Positions 52,723 to 62,587 are shown, numbered from the stretch's first letter. The stretch is DNA of 64,000 bases from JAWKWH01 sp041397625 (GCA_041397625.1 JAWKWH010000002.1:1-64000), one strand, 5' to 3'. The notes: generated by a model not told the origin, from the letters alone. Translations and numbers: made by a program.

Positions 52723-53718
52723 GCCCAGTTCCGCCACAAGGTCCTTCGCGCTCCATTCGCGCCGGCCGCCGGTTTGCGCCGCCTTCACCAGCTCGACCAC
52801 ACGGGCGTTAACCGGTGCGGGAACCCCGACACGCCCGGCCAGCCGCACGATCTCGCCATTGAGAAAGTCGATCTCGGTTAGCCGGCCGGCGGCGAAATCG
52901 TCGGCCATGGAACTGCGCGCATTGGCGTCGATCTTCTGCAATCTCAAACCGATCGCGCGGAAGAACCAATCGGGCGTGTTAAGAAACGGCGACAGCAGCG
53001 ACGGCGGCAGCGCGGTCAACTTTGCCGGCGCGATGCCGGCCGCATTGAGGACGGCGAGCGCCTCGGCGATCGAGGCGGCGAGAACCCGCCGGTAGCCGCG
53101 AGTGGACAGTTCGTCGACCAGCTTCAGACCGGAAAGCGCGTTGACCGCATTGTTGAGGTTGAGCAGCAGCTTGCCCCAGGCGACAGCCTTAATGTCGTCG
53201 CTCACTGTCAGCGCCGCCGGCGTGCCGGCACTGGCCGTGGCGATCTTCTCGGTGATGGGTGCGCGTGCGGCGATGAACTCGCCGCCGGTCCCCATGTGCC
53301 AGTGACCCGGCGAGAGGCGGGCGACGTTGAAGCCGACCATGCCGGCGATCACCTCGTGGCCGGCAAGGCGCTCGCGCAGGATGTCGACATTGGAAATGCC
53401 GTTCTGCAGGCTGAGAACGGTTGCATCGGGCCGGGCATGGTCTGCGATCAGCCCGGCCGCCTCTATCGTGGCGGTGCTCTTGACGGTGACGACGACTAGA
53501 TCGGCGCCGGCGAGCGCTGCGGGTTCGTCGCCATAACCGACCGTTTCGGCGGGCAGCGCCCTTCTCCAGCCGGTATGGTCGGTCAGCGTCAGCCCATGCG
53601 CGGCGATCTCGTCGGCGATGGCCTTGCGGCCGACGAAGCCGACATCAAGGCCGCAGGCCTGCCAGCAGCCGCCGACGAAACAGCCGACCGAACCGGCGCC
53701 GAGGAAGACAATTCGCAT
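52714..53718 (-). CDS. ketopantoate reductase-like (ApbA/PanE family) protein
   Basis: 334 residues. Rossmann start IVFLGAGSVGCFVGGCW, VVVTVKSTATIEAAGLI, LQNGISNVDILRERL and KLLLNLNNAVNALSG (catalytic Lys and Asn) match ApbA/PanE. It could make pantoate for coenzyme A or reduce another 2-oxoacid; several paralogues often coexist, so panE is not assigned with certainty. ATG after a window of weak ribosome binding sequence. Confidence 0.88.
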   Translation of the reverse strand: MRIVFLGAGSVGCFVGGCWQACGLDVGFVGRKAIADEIAAHGLTLTDHTGWRRALPAETVGYGDEPAALAGADLVVVTVKSTATIEAAGLIADHARPDATVLSLQNGISNVDILRERLAGHEVIAGMVGFNVARLSPGHWHMGTGGEFIAARAPITEKIATASAGTPAALTVSDDIKAVAWGKLLLNLNNAVNALSGLKLVDELSTRGYRRVLAASIAEALAVLNAAGIAPAKLTALPPSLLSPFLNTPDWFFRAIGLRLQKIDANARSSMADDFAAGRLTEIDFLNGEIVRLAGRVGVPAPVNARVVELVKAAQTGGRREWSAKDLVAELGLG

Positions 53719-53817
53719 TCAAACCGCCGCTTGCATTGCAACGCGCTATGCGAAAATCATAGGTTCTGGCCTGCCGGGTGTCGAGCAGGGCGGTTTTCCG
53801 GCCGGAAGGGAGAGATC

Positions 53818-54534
53818 ATGAGCGGATTTGCCGAAATCAGGCAGCGCGCCATCGAGCGCAAGGGTGGCGAAAAGGTGCTGCAAAGCCTGCTTGGCGCCGC
53901 GCCCGACAATGCCAGGCTCGCCGACATGCCGGACGACCGCTTCCTGTCGGCGATGGCCGAGCGGATATTCTCAGCCGGTTTCGTCTGGTCGGTGATCAGG
54001 CAGAAATGGCCGGGCTTCGAGGAGGCTTTTTTGGGCTTCGAGCCCAAGGCGCTTTTGTTCCAACCCGACGATTTCTGGCACGATCGCGCGTCCGACAAGC
54101 GCATCGTGCGCAACGCATCGAAGATCAAGTCGGTACGTGACAATGCCGCCTTCGTCGACCGTGTGTCGTCCGAGCACGGTTCGTTCGGCACGTTCCTGAG
54201 CGGATGGTCCGCCGACGACCAAGCCGGCCTGATGGCGTATCTGGCCAAGAACGGCAGCCGGCTCGGCGGCAATACCGGCCAGTATTTCCTGCGCTGGGTC
54301 GGCTGGGACGCGTTCGTCCTGTCGAAGGATGCGGTCGCCGCCATGCAACAGGCCGGCCTCGACATCGCCGACAGCGTCACCTCGAAGCGCGACCTCGCCA
54401 AGGTACAGGAGCAGATGAATGCCTGGAAGGCCGAATCCGGCCTGGCCTACATGCACATGTCGCGCATCCTTGCGTTTTCCGCCGGCGACAACCATGACGC
54501 GGCGACGATCCGCGAGCGCATGGGCGGCGACTGA
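53818..54534 (+). CDS. DNA-3-methyladenine glycosylase I (Tag)-like protein
   Basis: 238 residues. The helix-hairpin-helix DNA glycosylase fold of the Tag family (COG2818) is shown by IFSAGFVWSVIRQKWPGFEEAF and IVRNASKIKSVRDNAAFV. The N-terminal CxWxxx and zinc cysteines of E. coli Tag are absent, so this is a divergent member, and repair activity is inferred. GGAAGGGAGAG precedes the ATG. Convergent with the MFS gene. Confidence 0.82.
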   Translation: MSGFAEIRQRAIERKGGEKVLQSLLGAAPDNARLADMPDDRFLSAMAERIFSAGFVWSVIRQKWPGFEEAFLGFEPKALLFQPDDFWHDRASDKRIVRNASKIKSVRDNAAFVDRVSSEHGSFGTFLSGWSADDQAGLMAYLAKNGSRLGGNTGQYFLRWVGWDAFVLSKDAVAAMQQAGLDIADSVTSKRDLAKVQEQMNAWKAESGLAYMHMSRILAFSAGDNHDAATIRERMGGD

Positions 54535-54544
54535 CGGCCGCCCC

Positions 54545-55777
54545 TTACCGCGTCTCGCGCGCCTCGGCGCGCAGCGTCGCGATCGCCAGCGCCAGGCCCG
54601 CCGCGGCGACCGCCGCCATGGCCCAGAAGCCGTGGACGTTAAACGCGGCATAAAGCGGCCCGGAAAAATAGAGCCCTGCGGCTAGCGTCAGTCCCGACAG
54701 GAAGACGTAGGCCCCCTGAGCGGCGCCGAGTTCGTGTTCGTCGATGGCCTCGGCGGTTTTCTGCTGCATGGCGAGATAGGTCAGGCCGAAGCTGAAGGCA
54801 TGCATCGCCTGCACCGCCAGGAAGCCGACGACGCCGAAGCCGGCGGGCTCGACCAGCGGAAACGCTGTCCATCGCAACACGGCCATGGCCGCGCCGATCA
54901 GCAGCATGGTCACCGGTCGCACGGCGCTGAAAGAGCGCTTGAAGCGGTAGAACAGAAGGATCTCGGCCAGGACGCCGATGGCCCATAGAAGACCGATCGT
55001 CGTCTCGCCGATGCCGATGGAGCGCCAGTAGATGGACGAAAAGCCGTAGGCCAGCGCGTGACCGGCCTGTACCAGCGACGCCGCGGCCATGAACAGCACG
55101 AAGGCGGGTTTCAGGAAAGCGCGGCCGGCGGTCTGGACCACGGCGCCGGGCAGCGGCGCCTTTTCGCGCGGCGGTCCGAGCCGCGGCATGAAAAAGGCGA
55201 CAAGCGCCGTGACGGCAAACGAGGCGAGCAGCAGGCCCGGCATGATGCCTGCGCCGAGGCGCTGCAACAGCAAGCCGCCGGCGAGATTGGCCACGAGGAA
55301 CGAGATCGAGCCCCAGATCCGCATGCGGGCATAGTCGCTGCCGAAGCGGCGTACGCCCGACAAGGCGACCGAATCGGTGATCGGCATCTGGCAGCCGGAC
55401 ACCACGCCGAGCACGAAGGAGACGGCGACAAGCGCGGCAAACGAGCGGGTGACGATGAAGAGGGCCGCGCATGCCACCGACAGCAGGCTGAGCACGACGA
55501 GCACATGCACCCGCTCGGCGCTGCGGTCGGTGAATGCCATGATGAACGGGGCGGTGACGATGCGAGCGATCATCGCCATTGACAGGATGACGGATATCTG
55601 TGCCGCGCCCATGCCGACCAGGTCGAGCCAGACGGGAAAGAACGGCAGGTAGAAGCCGTTAATGATGAAACCGGCAGCGCTCATCGCACCGACGCGCGCC
55701 TCGAACAATGTGGGCTTGGGCATCGCCGATACCGGATCCGCCGGGCCGGCCGCGCTTTCGGCGGGTTGCTTTTGCAT
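54545..55777 (-). CDS. MFS transporter (HcaT/LacY-like 'MFS_1_like')
   Basis: 410 residues, 12 predicted helices. GFIINGFYLPFFPVWLDLVGMGAAQISVILSM and IVTAPFIMAFTDRSAERVHVLV resemble HcaT, the putative 3-phenylpropionate transporter, and related MFS_1_like proteins. MRIWGSISFLVANLAGG is typical of this group. The substrate is unknown. Divergent from nadE. Confidence 0.88.
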   Translation of the reverse strand: MQKQPAESAAGPADPVSAMPKPTLFEARVGAMSAAGFIINGFYLPFFPVWLDLVGMGAAQISVILSMAMIARIVTAPFIMAFTDRSAERVHVLVVLSLLSVACAALFIVTRSFAALVAVSFVLGVVSGCQMPITDSVALSGVRRFGSDYARMRIWGSISFLVANLAGGLLLQRLGAGIMPGLLLASFAVTALVAFFMPRLGPPREKAPLPGAVVQTAGRAFLKPAFVLFMAAASLVQAGHALAYGFSSIYWRSIGIGETTIGLLWAIGVLAEILLFYRFKRSFSAVRPVTMLLIGAAMAVLRWTAFPLVEPAGFGVVGFLAVQAMHAFSFGLTYLAMQQKTAEAIDEHELGAAQGAYVFLSGLTLAAGLYFSGPLYAAFNVHGFWAMAAVAAAGLALAIATLRAEARETR

Positions 55778-55893
55778 GCCCGCCCATTAGACGGATTCGT
55801 CATCCTAAAACAGACCAGCCGAAAATCCGTCCAACTGCGCGAATGCGAATGCAATTAATTGCACCCGTCAGTTCAACCGGCTAAGCAGCAGCC

Positions 55894-57567
55894 ATGACCG
55901 ACGTGCCCGACACGCTGCGCATCGCGGTTGCGCAACTCAACCCGACCGTCGGCGACATCGCCGGCAACCTGGCGCTGGCGCGCGAGGCGAGGGCGGATGC
56001 GGCGCGCCATGGCGCCGATCTCATCCTGTTCACCGAACTGTTCATCGCCGGCTATCCGCCGGAAGACCTGGTGTTGAAGCCGGCTTTTGCGTCGGCGTGC
56101 GAAAAGGCCGTGCGCGAGCTTGCCGCCGAGACGGCCGATGGCGGGCCGGGCGTCATCATCGGCACGCCGCTTCGCCGCGAGACCGGTCTGCACAATGCGG
56201 TGATGCTGCTCGACGGCGGCAAGGTCGTGGCCGAGCGGCTGAAGGTCGATCTGCCCAATTACGGCGAGTTCGACGAAAAGCGCGTGTTCCAGGAAGGACC
56301 GATGCCGGGGCCGGTCAACTGCCGCGGCGTGCGCATCGGCATTCCGATCTGCGAGGACATCTGGGGCGAACTCGGCGTCTGCGAGACGCTGGCCGAAAGC
56401 GGTGCCGAACTGCTGCTGGTGCCGAACGGCTCGCCCTACTATCGCGGCAAGGTCGACGTGCGCCACCAGGTTGTCATCAGGCAGGTGATCGAAAGCGGCC
56501 TGCCGGTCATCTACGCCAACCAGCTCGGCGGCCAGGACGAACTGATCTTCGACGGCGCGTCGTTCGCCATCAATGCCGACAAGTCGCTCGCCTTCCAGAT
56601 GAGCCAGTTCGAGGCGAGCGTCTCGATCTCGACCTGGAAGCGCAACAGTGACGGCTGGGTTTGCGACAAGGGGCCGATGTCGGTGATCCCGGAAGCCGAA
56701 GAGGCCGACTACCGCGCCTGCATGCTGGGCCTGCGCGACTACGTCAACAAGAACGGCTTCAGGAACGTGGTTCTCGGGCTGTCCGGCGGTATCGATTCTG
56801 CGATCTGCGCGGCGCTTGCCGTCGATGCGCTCGGCGAGGAGCGGCTGCGCGCGGTCATGCTGCCCTATCGCTACACGTCGAGGGAATCACTTGCCGACGC
56901 CGAAGCCTGCGCCCGGGCGCTCGGCTGCCGCTACGACATCGTGCCGATCGAGGAACCCGTCGCCGGTTTCAACAATGCGCTGACGCAGCTGTTCGAGGGC
57001 ACCGACGAGGGCATTACCGAGGAGAACCTGCAAAGCCGCGCGCGCGGCACCATCCTGATGGCGATCTCCAACAAGTTCGGCTCGATGGTGGTGACCACCG
57101 GTAACAAGAGCGAGATGAGCGTCGGCTATGCCACGCTCTACGGCGACATGAACGGCGGCTTCAATCCGATCAAGGACCTCTACAAGATGCAGGTCTATTC
57201 GCTGTCGCGCTGGCGCAACGCGCATGTGCCGCCCGGCGCGCTCGGTCCGTCGGGTGAGGTGATCCCGGTCAACATCATCGACAAGGCGCCGTCGGCGGAA
57301 CTGCGCCCCGACCAGACCGACCAGGATTCGCTGCCGCCCTATCCGGTACTCGACGACATCCTCGAATGCCTGGTCGAGCACGAGATGGCCGTCGACGACA
57401 TCGTTGCGCGCGGCCATGAGCGCGAACTGGTGCACCGCATCGAGCATCTGCTCTACATCGCCGAATACAAGCGCCGCCAGTCGGCGCCGGGCGTGAAGAT
57501 CACGAAAAAGAATTTCGGCCGCGACCGCCGCTACCCGATCACCAACCGGTTCCGCGACAGGAGCTGA
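55894..57567 (+). CDS. nadE: glutamine-dependent NAD+ synthase
   Basis: 557 residues, two domains. The N-terminal nitrilase-like glutaminase (1-270) has Glu in LILFTELFIAGYPPEDL, Lys in RLKVDLPNYGEFDEKRVF and the nucleophile Cys in GIPICEDIWG. The C-terminal synthetase has the PP-loop LGLSGGIDSAICAALA and ATTGNKSE-type motif VVTTGNKSEMSVGY. It amidates nicotinate adenine dinucleotide using ammonia channelled from glutamine. Single gene divergent from the MFS gene. Confidence 0.96.
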   Translation: MTDVPDTLRIAVAQLNPTVGDIAGNLALAREARADAARHGADLILFTELFIAGYPPEDLVLKPAFASACEKAVRELAAETADGGPGVIIGTPLRRETGLHNAVMLLDGGKVVAERLKVDLPNYGEFDEKRVFQEGPMPGPVNCRGVRIGIPICEDIWGELGVCETLAESGAELLLVPNGSPYYRGKVDVRHQVVIRQVIESGLPVIYANQLGGQDELIFDGASFAINADKSLAFQMSQFEASVSISTWKRNSDGWVCDKGPMSVIPEAEEADYRACMLGLRDYVNKNGFRNVVLGLSGGIDSAICAALAVDALGEERLRAVMLPYRYTSRESLADAEACARALGCRYDIVPIEEPVAGFNNALTQLFEGTDEGITEENLQSRARGTILMAISNKFGSMVVTTGNKSEMSVGYATLYGDMNGGFNPIKDLYKMQVYSLSRWRNAHVPPGALGPSGEVIPVNIIDKAPSAELRPDQTDQDSLPPYPVLDDILECLVEHEMAVDDIVARGHERELVHRIEHLLYIAEYKRRQSAPGVKITKKNFGRDRRYPITNRFRDRS

Positions 57568-57580
57568 CCCGCCGGCGGCG

Positions 57581-59113
57581 CTACAACGGAATGTTGTCGT
57601 GCTTCTTCCAGGGGTTTTCGAGATCCTTGTTGCGCAGCATGCGCAGGCCGCGAGCCACGCGGGCGCGGGTCGAATGCGGCATGATCACCTCGTCGATATA
57701 GCCGCGTTCGGCAGCTACAAAGGGTGACAGGAAGCGATCCTCGTACATCTTGGTGTGGGCGGCGATCTTGTCGGCGTCCTTGATGTCCTTGCGGAAGATG
57801 ATTTCCACCGCGCCCTTGGCCCCCATCACGGCGATCTGCGCCGACGGCCAGGCGTAGTTCAGGTCGCCGCGCAGGTGCTTCGACGCCATCACGTCATAGG
57901 CGCCGCCATAGGCCTTGCGCGTGATAATGGTGATCTTGGGCACGGTCGCCTCGGCATAGGCGAACAGCAGCTTGGCGCCGTGTTTTATCAGCCCGCCATA
58001 TTCCTGCGCCGTGCCCGGCAGAAAGCCCGGCACGTCGACGAAGGTGACGATGGGGATGTCGAAACAGTCGCAGAAGCGCACGAAGCGCGCCGCCTTGCGT
58101 GAGGCGTCGGAATCGAGCACGCCGGCAAGCACCATCGGCTGGTTGGCGACAAAGCCGGTGGTGCGACCCTCGATGCGGCCGAAGCCGGTGACGATGTTGC
58201 GGGCGAAGCTCTCCTGAAGTTCGAAGAAATCACCCTCGTCGACCGTCTTCACGATCAGTTCGCGGATGTCGTAGGGCTTGTTGGCGCTGTCGGGCACGAG
58301 GCTGTCGAGCGAATGGTCGGCGACATCGACCGGCTGGTGGCATTCGATTTCCGGCAGGTCGCCGGTGTTCGACTGTGGCAAAAGGTCGATCAGGCGGCGC
58401 ATCTGCAAAAGCGCCTCGACATCGTTGTCGTAGGCGCCGTCGGCGATCGAGGATTTCGTCGTATGCACCGTGGCGCCGCCGAGTTCTTCCGCCGTGACGG
58501 TCTCGTTGGTGACCGTTTTGACCACGTCCGGACCGGTGACGAACATGTAGGAGGTGTCGCGCACCATGAAGATGAAGTCGGTCATGGCGGGCGAATAGAC
58601 GTCGCCGCCGGCGCACGGGCCCATGATCACCGAAATCTGCGGGATGACGCCGGAGGCGAGCACGTTGCGCTGGAACACCTCGGCATAGCCGCCGAGTGCT
58701 GCCACGCCCTCCTGGATGCGGGCGCCGCCGGCATCGTAGAAGCCGATGATCGGCGCCCGGTTCTTCAGCGCCATGTCCTGGACCTTCATGATCTTCTGCG
58801 CGTGCGTCTCCGAGAGCGAGCCGCCGAAGACGGTGAAATCCTTGGCAAAGACAAAGACTGTACGGCCGTTGACCGTGCCCCAGCCGGTGACCACGCCGTC
58901 ACCGGCGATCTTGGTCTTGTCCATGCCGAAGTCGTTGGAGCGGTGTTCGACGAACATGTCGAACTCCTCGAACGAACCCTCGTCGAGGAAGACGCTCAGC
59001 CGCTCGCGGGCGGTCAGCTTGCCGCGGCCGTGCTGCGCGTCGATGCGCGCCTGGCCGCCGCCGAGCCTGGCCAGACCGCGACGGCGTTCGAGTTCTTCAA
59101 GGACTTCCTTCAA
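57581..59113 (-). CDS. pccB: propionyl-CoA carboxylase beta subunit (carboxyltransferase)
   Basis: 510 residues. Crotonase-fold halves of a biotin-dependent acyl-CoA carboxyltransferase: the first includes MALKNRAPIIGFYDAGGARIQEGVAALGGYAEVF, with the Gly-rich oxyanion motif, and PCAGGDVYSPAMTDF; the second includes FVDVPGFLPGTAQEYGGLIKHGAKLLFAYAEATVPKITII. It carboxylates propionyl-CoA to methylmalonyl-CoA in branched-chain and odd-chain catabolism. The biotinylated alpha subunit gene is not in the window. End of the gene lies 13 bp after nadE, convergent. Confidence 0.93.
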   Translation of the reverse strand: MKEVLEELERRRGLARLGGGQARIDAQHGRGKLTARERLSVFLDEGSFEEFDMFVEHRSNDFGMDKTKIAGDGVVTGWGTVNGRTVFVFAKDFTVFGGSLSETHAQKIMKVQDMALKNRAPIIGFYDAGGARIQEGVAALGGYAEVFQRNVLASGVIPQISVIMGPCAGGDVYSPAMTDFIFMVRDTSYMFVTGPDVVKTVTNETVTAEELGGATVHTTKSSIADGAYDNDVEALLQMRRLIDLLPQSNTGDLPEIECHQPVDVADHSLDSLVPDSANKPYDIRELIVKTVDEGDFFELQESFARNIVTGFGRIEGRTTGFVANQPMVLAGVLDSDASRKAARFVRFCDCFDIPIVTFVDVPGFLPGTAQEYGGLIKHGAKLLFAYAEATVPKITIITRKAYGGAYDVMASKHLRGDLNYAWPSAQIAVMGAKGAVEIIFRKDIKDADKIAAHTKMYEDRFLSPFVAAERGYIDEVIMPHSTRARVARGLRMLRNKDLENPWKKHDNIPL

Positions 59114-59204
59114 TGGTCAAATCCCCGCGCACAAAATTGCTCAGCCGGTGGCTTATCATGCCACCGGCCGCGCGAAAATCCATTCAATGGTCGATACGGC
59201 CCGT

Positions 59205-59645
59205 CTACCAGCTTCCGGTGTTTTCCATCGACAACCAGGGTTCGGCCGGCGCCTTGGCGTCGCCCTCCTGCAGCAACTCGACGGATATGCCGTCCGGCGA
59301 CACCACGAAAGCCATGTGGCCGTCGCGCGGCGGCCTGTTGATGGTGACGCCGGCGTCCATCAGTTGTTGGCAGGTGGCGTATATGTCGTCGACCTTGTAG
59401 GCGAGGTGGCCGAAGTTGCGGCCACCCGTATAGGTTTCAGGATCCCAGTTGTAGGTAAGTTCCAGTTCCGGCGCGCGCATGGCGGCCGAGCTCTCCCGGT
59501 CTTTTGGCGCGGCCAGGAAAATCAGCGTGAAGCGGCCGGATTCATTGTCCATGCGCCGGACTTCCTCAAGTCCGAGCTTGTTGCACCAGAAATCGAGCGA
59601 CTGTTCTACGTTGGTGATCCTGACCATTGTGTGGAGATAGCGCAT
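59205..59645 (-). CDS. gloA: lactoylglutathione lyase (glyoxalase I)
   Basis: 146 residues. VOC fold with two halves: RYLHTMVRITNVEQSLDFW (metal His near the N-terminus) and LELTYNWDPETYTGGRNFGHLAYKV, then ISVELLQEG with the metal-binding Glu. Spacing matches GloA, which isomerises the methylglyoxal-glutathione adduct. MRYLHTM is taken as the start; upstream frame lacks homology. Its neighbour on the same strand is pccB, 91 bp away. Confidence 0.9.
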   Translation of the reverse strand: MRYLHTMVRITNVEQSLDFWCNKLGLEEVRRMDNESGRFTLIFLAAPKDRESSAAMRAPELELTYNWDPETYTGGRNFGHLAYKVDDIYATCQQLMDAGVTINRPPRDGHMAFVVSPDGISVELLQEGDAKAPAEPWLSMENTGSW

Positions 59646-59785
59646 CGTCGGAAAATTCCCGTATTTGGTGTGGTTGCCGGCGTTGCCGGCATGCCGCCTG
59701 ACCATATTGGAAGGCCTCGCGAACGCGCAACTGATGCAAAATTGCTTCACCTGCAAAGTGATGTTGAAAAGTTTGGCCTCGCTTG

Positions 59786-59813
59786 CTGACAGCGCGCAAG
59801 TAGATGCTATCCT
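59786..59813 (+). promoter_or_regulatory. candidate promoter of the double cold-shock-domain gene
   Basis: CTGACA and TATCCT are 16 bases apart, about 45 bases upstream of the start codon. Overlapping TTGCTG gives an alternative -35 with 19-base spacing. Assignment is tentative. Confidence 0.35.
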
Positions 59814-59859
59814 GCGGCCTCAGAATCAATGGCGGTAACGAGGCAGAGGGTGCGTTCGT

Positions 59860-60453
59860 ATGGGGGAGAAATCCTTCCCGGAGGACAGGGACGCGAGACG
59901 GGCAGAAGAGCTTGAGCCGGAAGCAAGTGGCGATAGTGCGGTAATCGAGGTCGCGGGGGCGATCAAATGGTTCGACGTCGCCAAGGGCTACGGTTTCGTG
60001 CTGCCTGACGAATCCGAGCTCGGGGACGTTCTTCTGCATGTCACCTGTCTGAGACAGGACGGCTATCAGACCGCGCTCGAAGGGGCGCGGGTCGTTTGCC
60101 TCGTGCGCAAGGGCGAGCGCGGCTACCAGGCCCTCAAAGTGCTCTCCATGGATACGTCGACAGCCGTGCATCCGCAGGAGACGCCGGTCGAGCGCACCCA
60201 TGTCAAGGTAACGCCGGAGAGCGGGCTGGAGCGGGCGCTGGTCAAGTGGTTCAACCGCTCCAAGGGGTTCGGCTTCCTGACCAGGGGCGAGGGCACCGAG
60301 GACATTTTCGTCCACATGGAGACGCTCAGGCGCTTCGGTGTCACGGAGCTCAGGCCGGGCCAGGTGGTGCTGGTCCGCTATGGCCGCGGCGAAAAGGGCC
60401 TTATGGCTGCCGAAATTCATCCCGATATCGGGACACTGCCCGTTTCCCACTAG
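59860..60453 (+). CDS. protein with two cold-shock domains
   Basis: 197 residues. An acidic N-terminal tail of 28 residues is followed by two nucleic-acid-binding cold-shock domains: the first (about 30-95) with IKWFDVAKGYGFVLPDE (RNP1) and DVLLHV (RNP2), the second (about 123-190) with VKWFNRSKGFGFLTRGE and DIFVHM. This two-domain form is typical of alphaproteobacteria, where it acts as an RNA chaperone, for example in cold or stationary phase. GTG or ATG choice is not an issue: the ATG follows GAGGCAGAGGG. Confidence 0.92.
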   Translation: MGEKSFPEDRDARRAEELEPEASGDSAVIEVAGAIKWFDVAKGYGFVLPDESELGDVLLHVTCLRQDGYQTALEGARVVCLVRKGERGYQALKVLSMDTSTAVHPQETPVERTHVKVTPESGLERALVKWFNRSKGFGFLTRGEGTEDIFVHMETLRRFGVTELRPGQVVLVRYGRGEKGLMAAEIHPDIGTLPVSH

Positions 60454-60502
60454 GTTCCAGTGCCGGCGGTTGGCCAGGCGCGTGGTTCCCACGAGAGGCC
60501 TG

Positions 60503-61006
60503 ATGGCGCGTTCTGTTTCGGTCATGGCTGCCGCCGCGGTCTTCGCGATTACCGCCATGGTCGCGGTCAAGTCGCTGTCTGCCGGCGCGGCGGACGAGGC
60601 GATGCTGTTGCCGCCGCATCCGGAACCACTGACGATCGAGACCGATGCGGGCGAAGCCAGCTACACGATAGAGATTGCCGACAACGAGGAGGAGCGCGCG
60701 CGGGGGCTGATGTTTCGCACCCAGCTCGATGCCGATCGCGGCATGCTGTTCGTCTTCGATTTGACGGCGCAGCGCGGTTTCTGGATGAAGAATACGCCGT
60801 TGCCGCTCGATCTCCTGTTCATCGCCGAAAGCGGCCGCGTGGTGGCGATTCGCAAAGGCGTGCCGTTTTCCGAGGAGATCATCGCACCGATCTATCCGGT
60901 GCGCTTTGTCCTCGAACTGAACGAGGGCACGGCGGAAAACGCCGGAATCCGCATTGGAGCGCGGGTGCGCCATCCGCTGGTCGACGCAATATCCGGCGCA
61001 CGCTGA
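60503..61006 (+). CDS. exported DUF192 protein
   Basis: 167 residues with a signal peptide or anchor (about 1-28). The DUF192 domain (about 55-160) reads YTIEIADNEEERARGLMFR, DRGMLFVFD, GFWMKNTPLPLDLLFI and VLELNEGTAENAGIRIG, all hallmark sections. Function unknown. In alphaproteobacteria it usually stands next to the cold-shock-domain gene, as here (50 bp), probably co-transcribed. GAGAGGCC precedes the ATG. Confidence 0.9.
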   Translation: MARSVSVMAAAAVFAITAMVAVKSLSAGAADEAMLLPPHPEPLTIETDAGEASYTIEIADNEEERARGLMFRTQLDADRGMLFVFDLTAQRGFWMKNTPLPLDLLFIAESGRVVAIRKGVPFSEEIIAPIYPVRFVLELNEGTAENAGIRIGARVRHPLVDAISGAR

Positions 61007-61134
61007 TCGGGCGGCTCTTCGCTCCGACCGGCCGTTATCACTAACGAACGGTGACCCTCGAGCACACGATATCTTTACGCGACCCGGCTAAGGTCGCCGA
61101 AAAGAACACAACAACGTTTGGGCTGCCTTCTGTG

Positions 61135-61647
61135 ATGCGATTTGCCAGGCGCATACCGGCCATGTTTGCCGGAACAGTCCTGCTGCACGCGATTTCGGCG
61201 GGGCAGGCGGCCGACGCCGCCAATGGCAACATCAACTTCGGCATCAACATCTATGAGCCCAATCTGTGCACGATCATCGTTCGCAACGACGGAACGATGA
61301 CGCCCGACGTGACCAACCAGGTCCTGAGTTCCAAGGAGGCGGGCGGCGTCTCCGGCGTGGCCGACGTCTATTCCTGGCGACCTTACGACCTTCAGGTCGA
61401 CGCGGTGCCGTTTTTCCTGGCGATGCCGCCGGATGGCGACAGCGGCGTCACGATAAGCTCGACCTTCTCCGGCACGGCGCTCAATGCGCGCGGCTTAACC
61501 TTTCCCGAACGACCCGGCAGTTCGCCGGTGAGGCTCAGGCGCGGCTACAGCGCCACGCGGATCACCGTCGACATGACCGCCACGCGCGTCGGTTCGCGCT
61601 ATCCGGCCGGCGACTACGCCGCGCTCAGCATCGTGCGCTGCGAGTGA
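61135..61647 (+). CDS. exported protein of unknown function (spore coat U / fimbrial-like)
   Basis: 170 residues with a signal peptide (about 1-26, ending ISAGQAAD). The mature part begins NINFGINIYEPNLCTIIVRNDG, has a first Cys near 45 and ends SIVRCE with a second Cys four residues before the C-terminus. This two-cysteine beta-sandwich pattern is reminiscent of SCPU or fimbrial-type secreted proteins, but resemblance is weak and the function is unassigned. ATG MRFARRIP gives the signal peptide; GTG 28 codons earlier is less likely. Confidence 0.7.
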   Translation: MRFARRIPAMFAGTVLLHAISAGQAADAANGNINFGINIYEPNLCTIIVRNDGTMTPDVTNQVLSSKEAGGVSGVADVYSWRPYDLQVDAVPFFLAMPPDGDSGVTISSTFSGTALNARGLTFPERPGSSPVRLRRGYSATRITVDMTATRVGSRYPAGDYAALSIVRCE

Positions 61648-61696
61648 TCGCCGGTCGGGTGGCGGCGGACCGGGCGGACGCCTATAGTCCACCGCG

Positions 61697-62587
61697 ATGA
61701 GACCGCTCGACCGCCTTTCACTCCTGCCGCTACCGCTGTTCCTGCTGCTTGTTCTTTCGGGCCCCGCGACAGCGCTCGAACTGGCGCCCTTCAAGGACGG
61801 TCTGTTTGCCTATCCGGGCCTGCTGCGCTCGGATGCCGGCGGCAACTACATCGTCGTCGATTATGACGAGATGCGCGATATCAACGGCCGCGACCAGGTT
61901 CCCGAACGCCGGGTCTGGGACCGGTATGTTTCACTGAAGGTCAGGCGCGAGCGCCGGGAACTGGCGGTCGATACGCCGGCGGGAGCGCTGAAGCATTTCG
62001 CCGTCGGCCGTCTGCGCGGCGCGTCGGTCATCACCGTCTACGTTCACGGCAAGGGCGGCAATCGCAAGCAGGGCGCCAACGACCATACGTTCGGCGGCAA
62101 CTTCAACCGGCTGATGAACCTGATGGCGCGCAATGGCGGACTTTACCTGTCGCCGGACGTGCCGGGTTTCGATGCCGGCGGCGCGGCAGCCATCGCGGCG
62201 CTCATCGCCCACTACAGCGAGGCCTCGCCCGGGGCGCCGGTTATCGTCGCCTGCGGTTCCCTCGGTGGCGAAATCTGCTACCGGCTTGCCGCCGATCGCG
62301 ATACCGCGGCCATGATCGCCGGCTTCGTGCTGCTCGGCGCCCCGCCGGTTTCGGGCGTGTTCGACAGTCCGGCATTTGCCCGCGGCACGCCGTTCTTCTT
62401 TGGCCACGGTTCACGAGACACGGTCTATTCGATCGAGCGGGCGGAGGCGCATTTCCGGCGTTTCGACGCGTCGAAACCGGGCTATCCGGCCCGTTTCGTG
62501 CGTTTCGAAACGGGAACGCACGGCACGCCGATCCGCATGACGGACTGGCGTGAGGCGCTTAACTGGATATTGTCGTTCAAGCACTGA
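61697..62587 (+). CDS. exported alpha/beta hydrolase-like protein
   Basis: 296 residues with a hydrophobic signal sequence (about 5-27, LPLFLLLVLSGPATALE). The middle contains VITVYVHGKGGNRKQG, with an HG motif, and IVACGSLGGEICYR, where G-x-S-x-G is changed to C-G-S-L-G: the family nucleophile position is a Ser. FGHGSRDTVYSI and FETGTHGTPI follow. This points to a periplasmic serine hydrolase; substrate unknown. Starts 49 bp after the previous gene on the same strand. Confidence 0.78.
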   Translation: MRPLDRLSLLPLPLFLLLVLSGPATALELAPFKDGLFAYPGLLRSDAGGNYIVVDYDEMRDINGRDQVPERRVWDRYVSLKVRRERRELAVDTPAGALKHFAVGRLRGASVITVYVHGKGGNRKQGANDHTFGGNFNRLMNLMARNGGLYLSPDVPGFDAGGAAAIAALIAHYSEASPGAPVIVACGSLGGEICYRLAADRDTAAMIAGFVLLGAPPVSGVFDSPAFARGTPFFFGHGSRDTVYSIERAEAHFRRFDASKPGYPARFVRFETGTHGTPIRMTDWREALNWILSFKH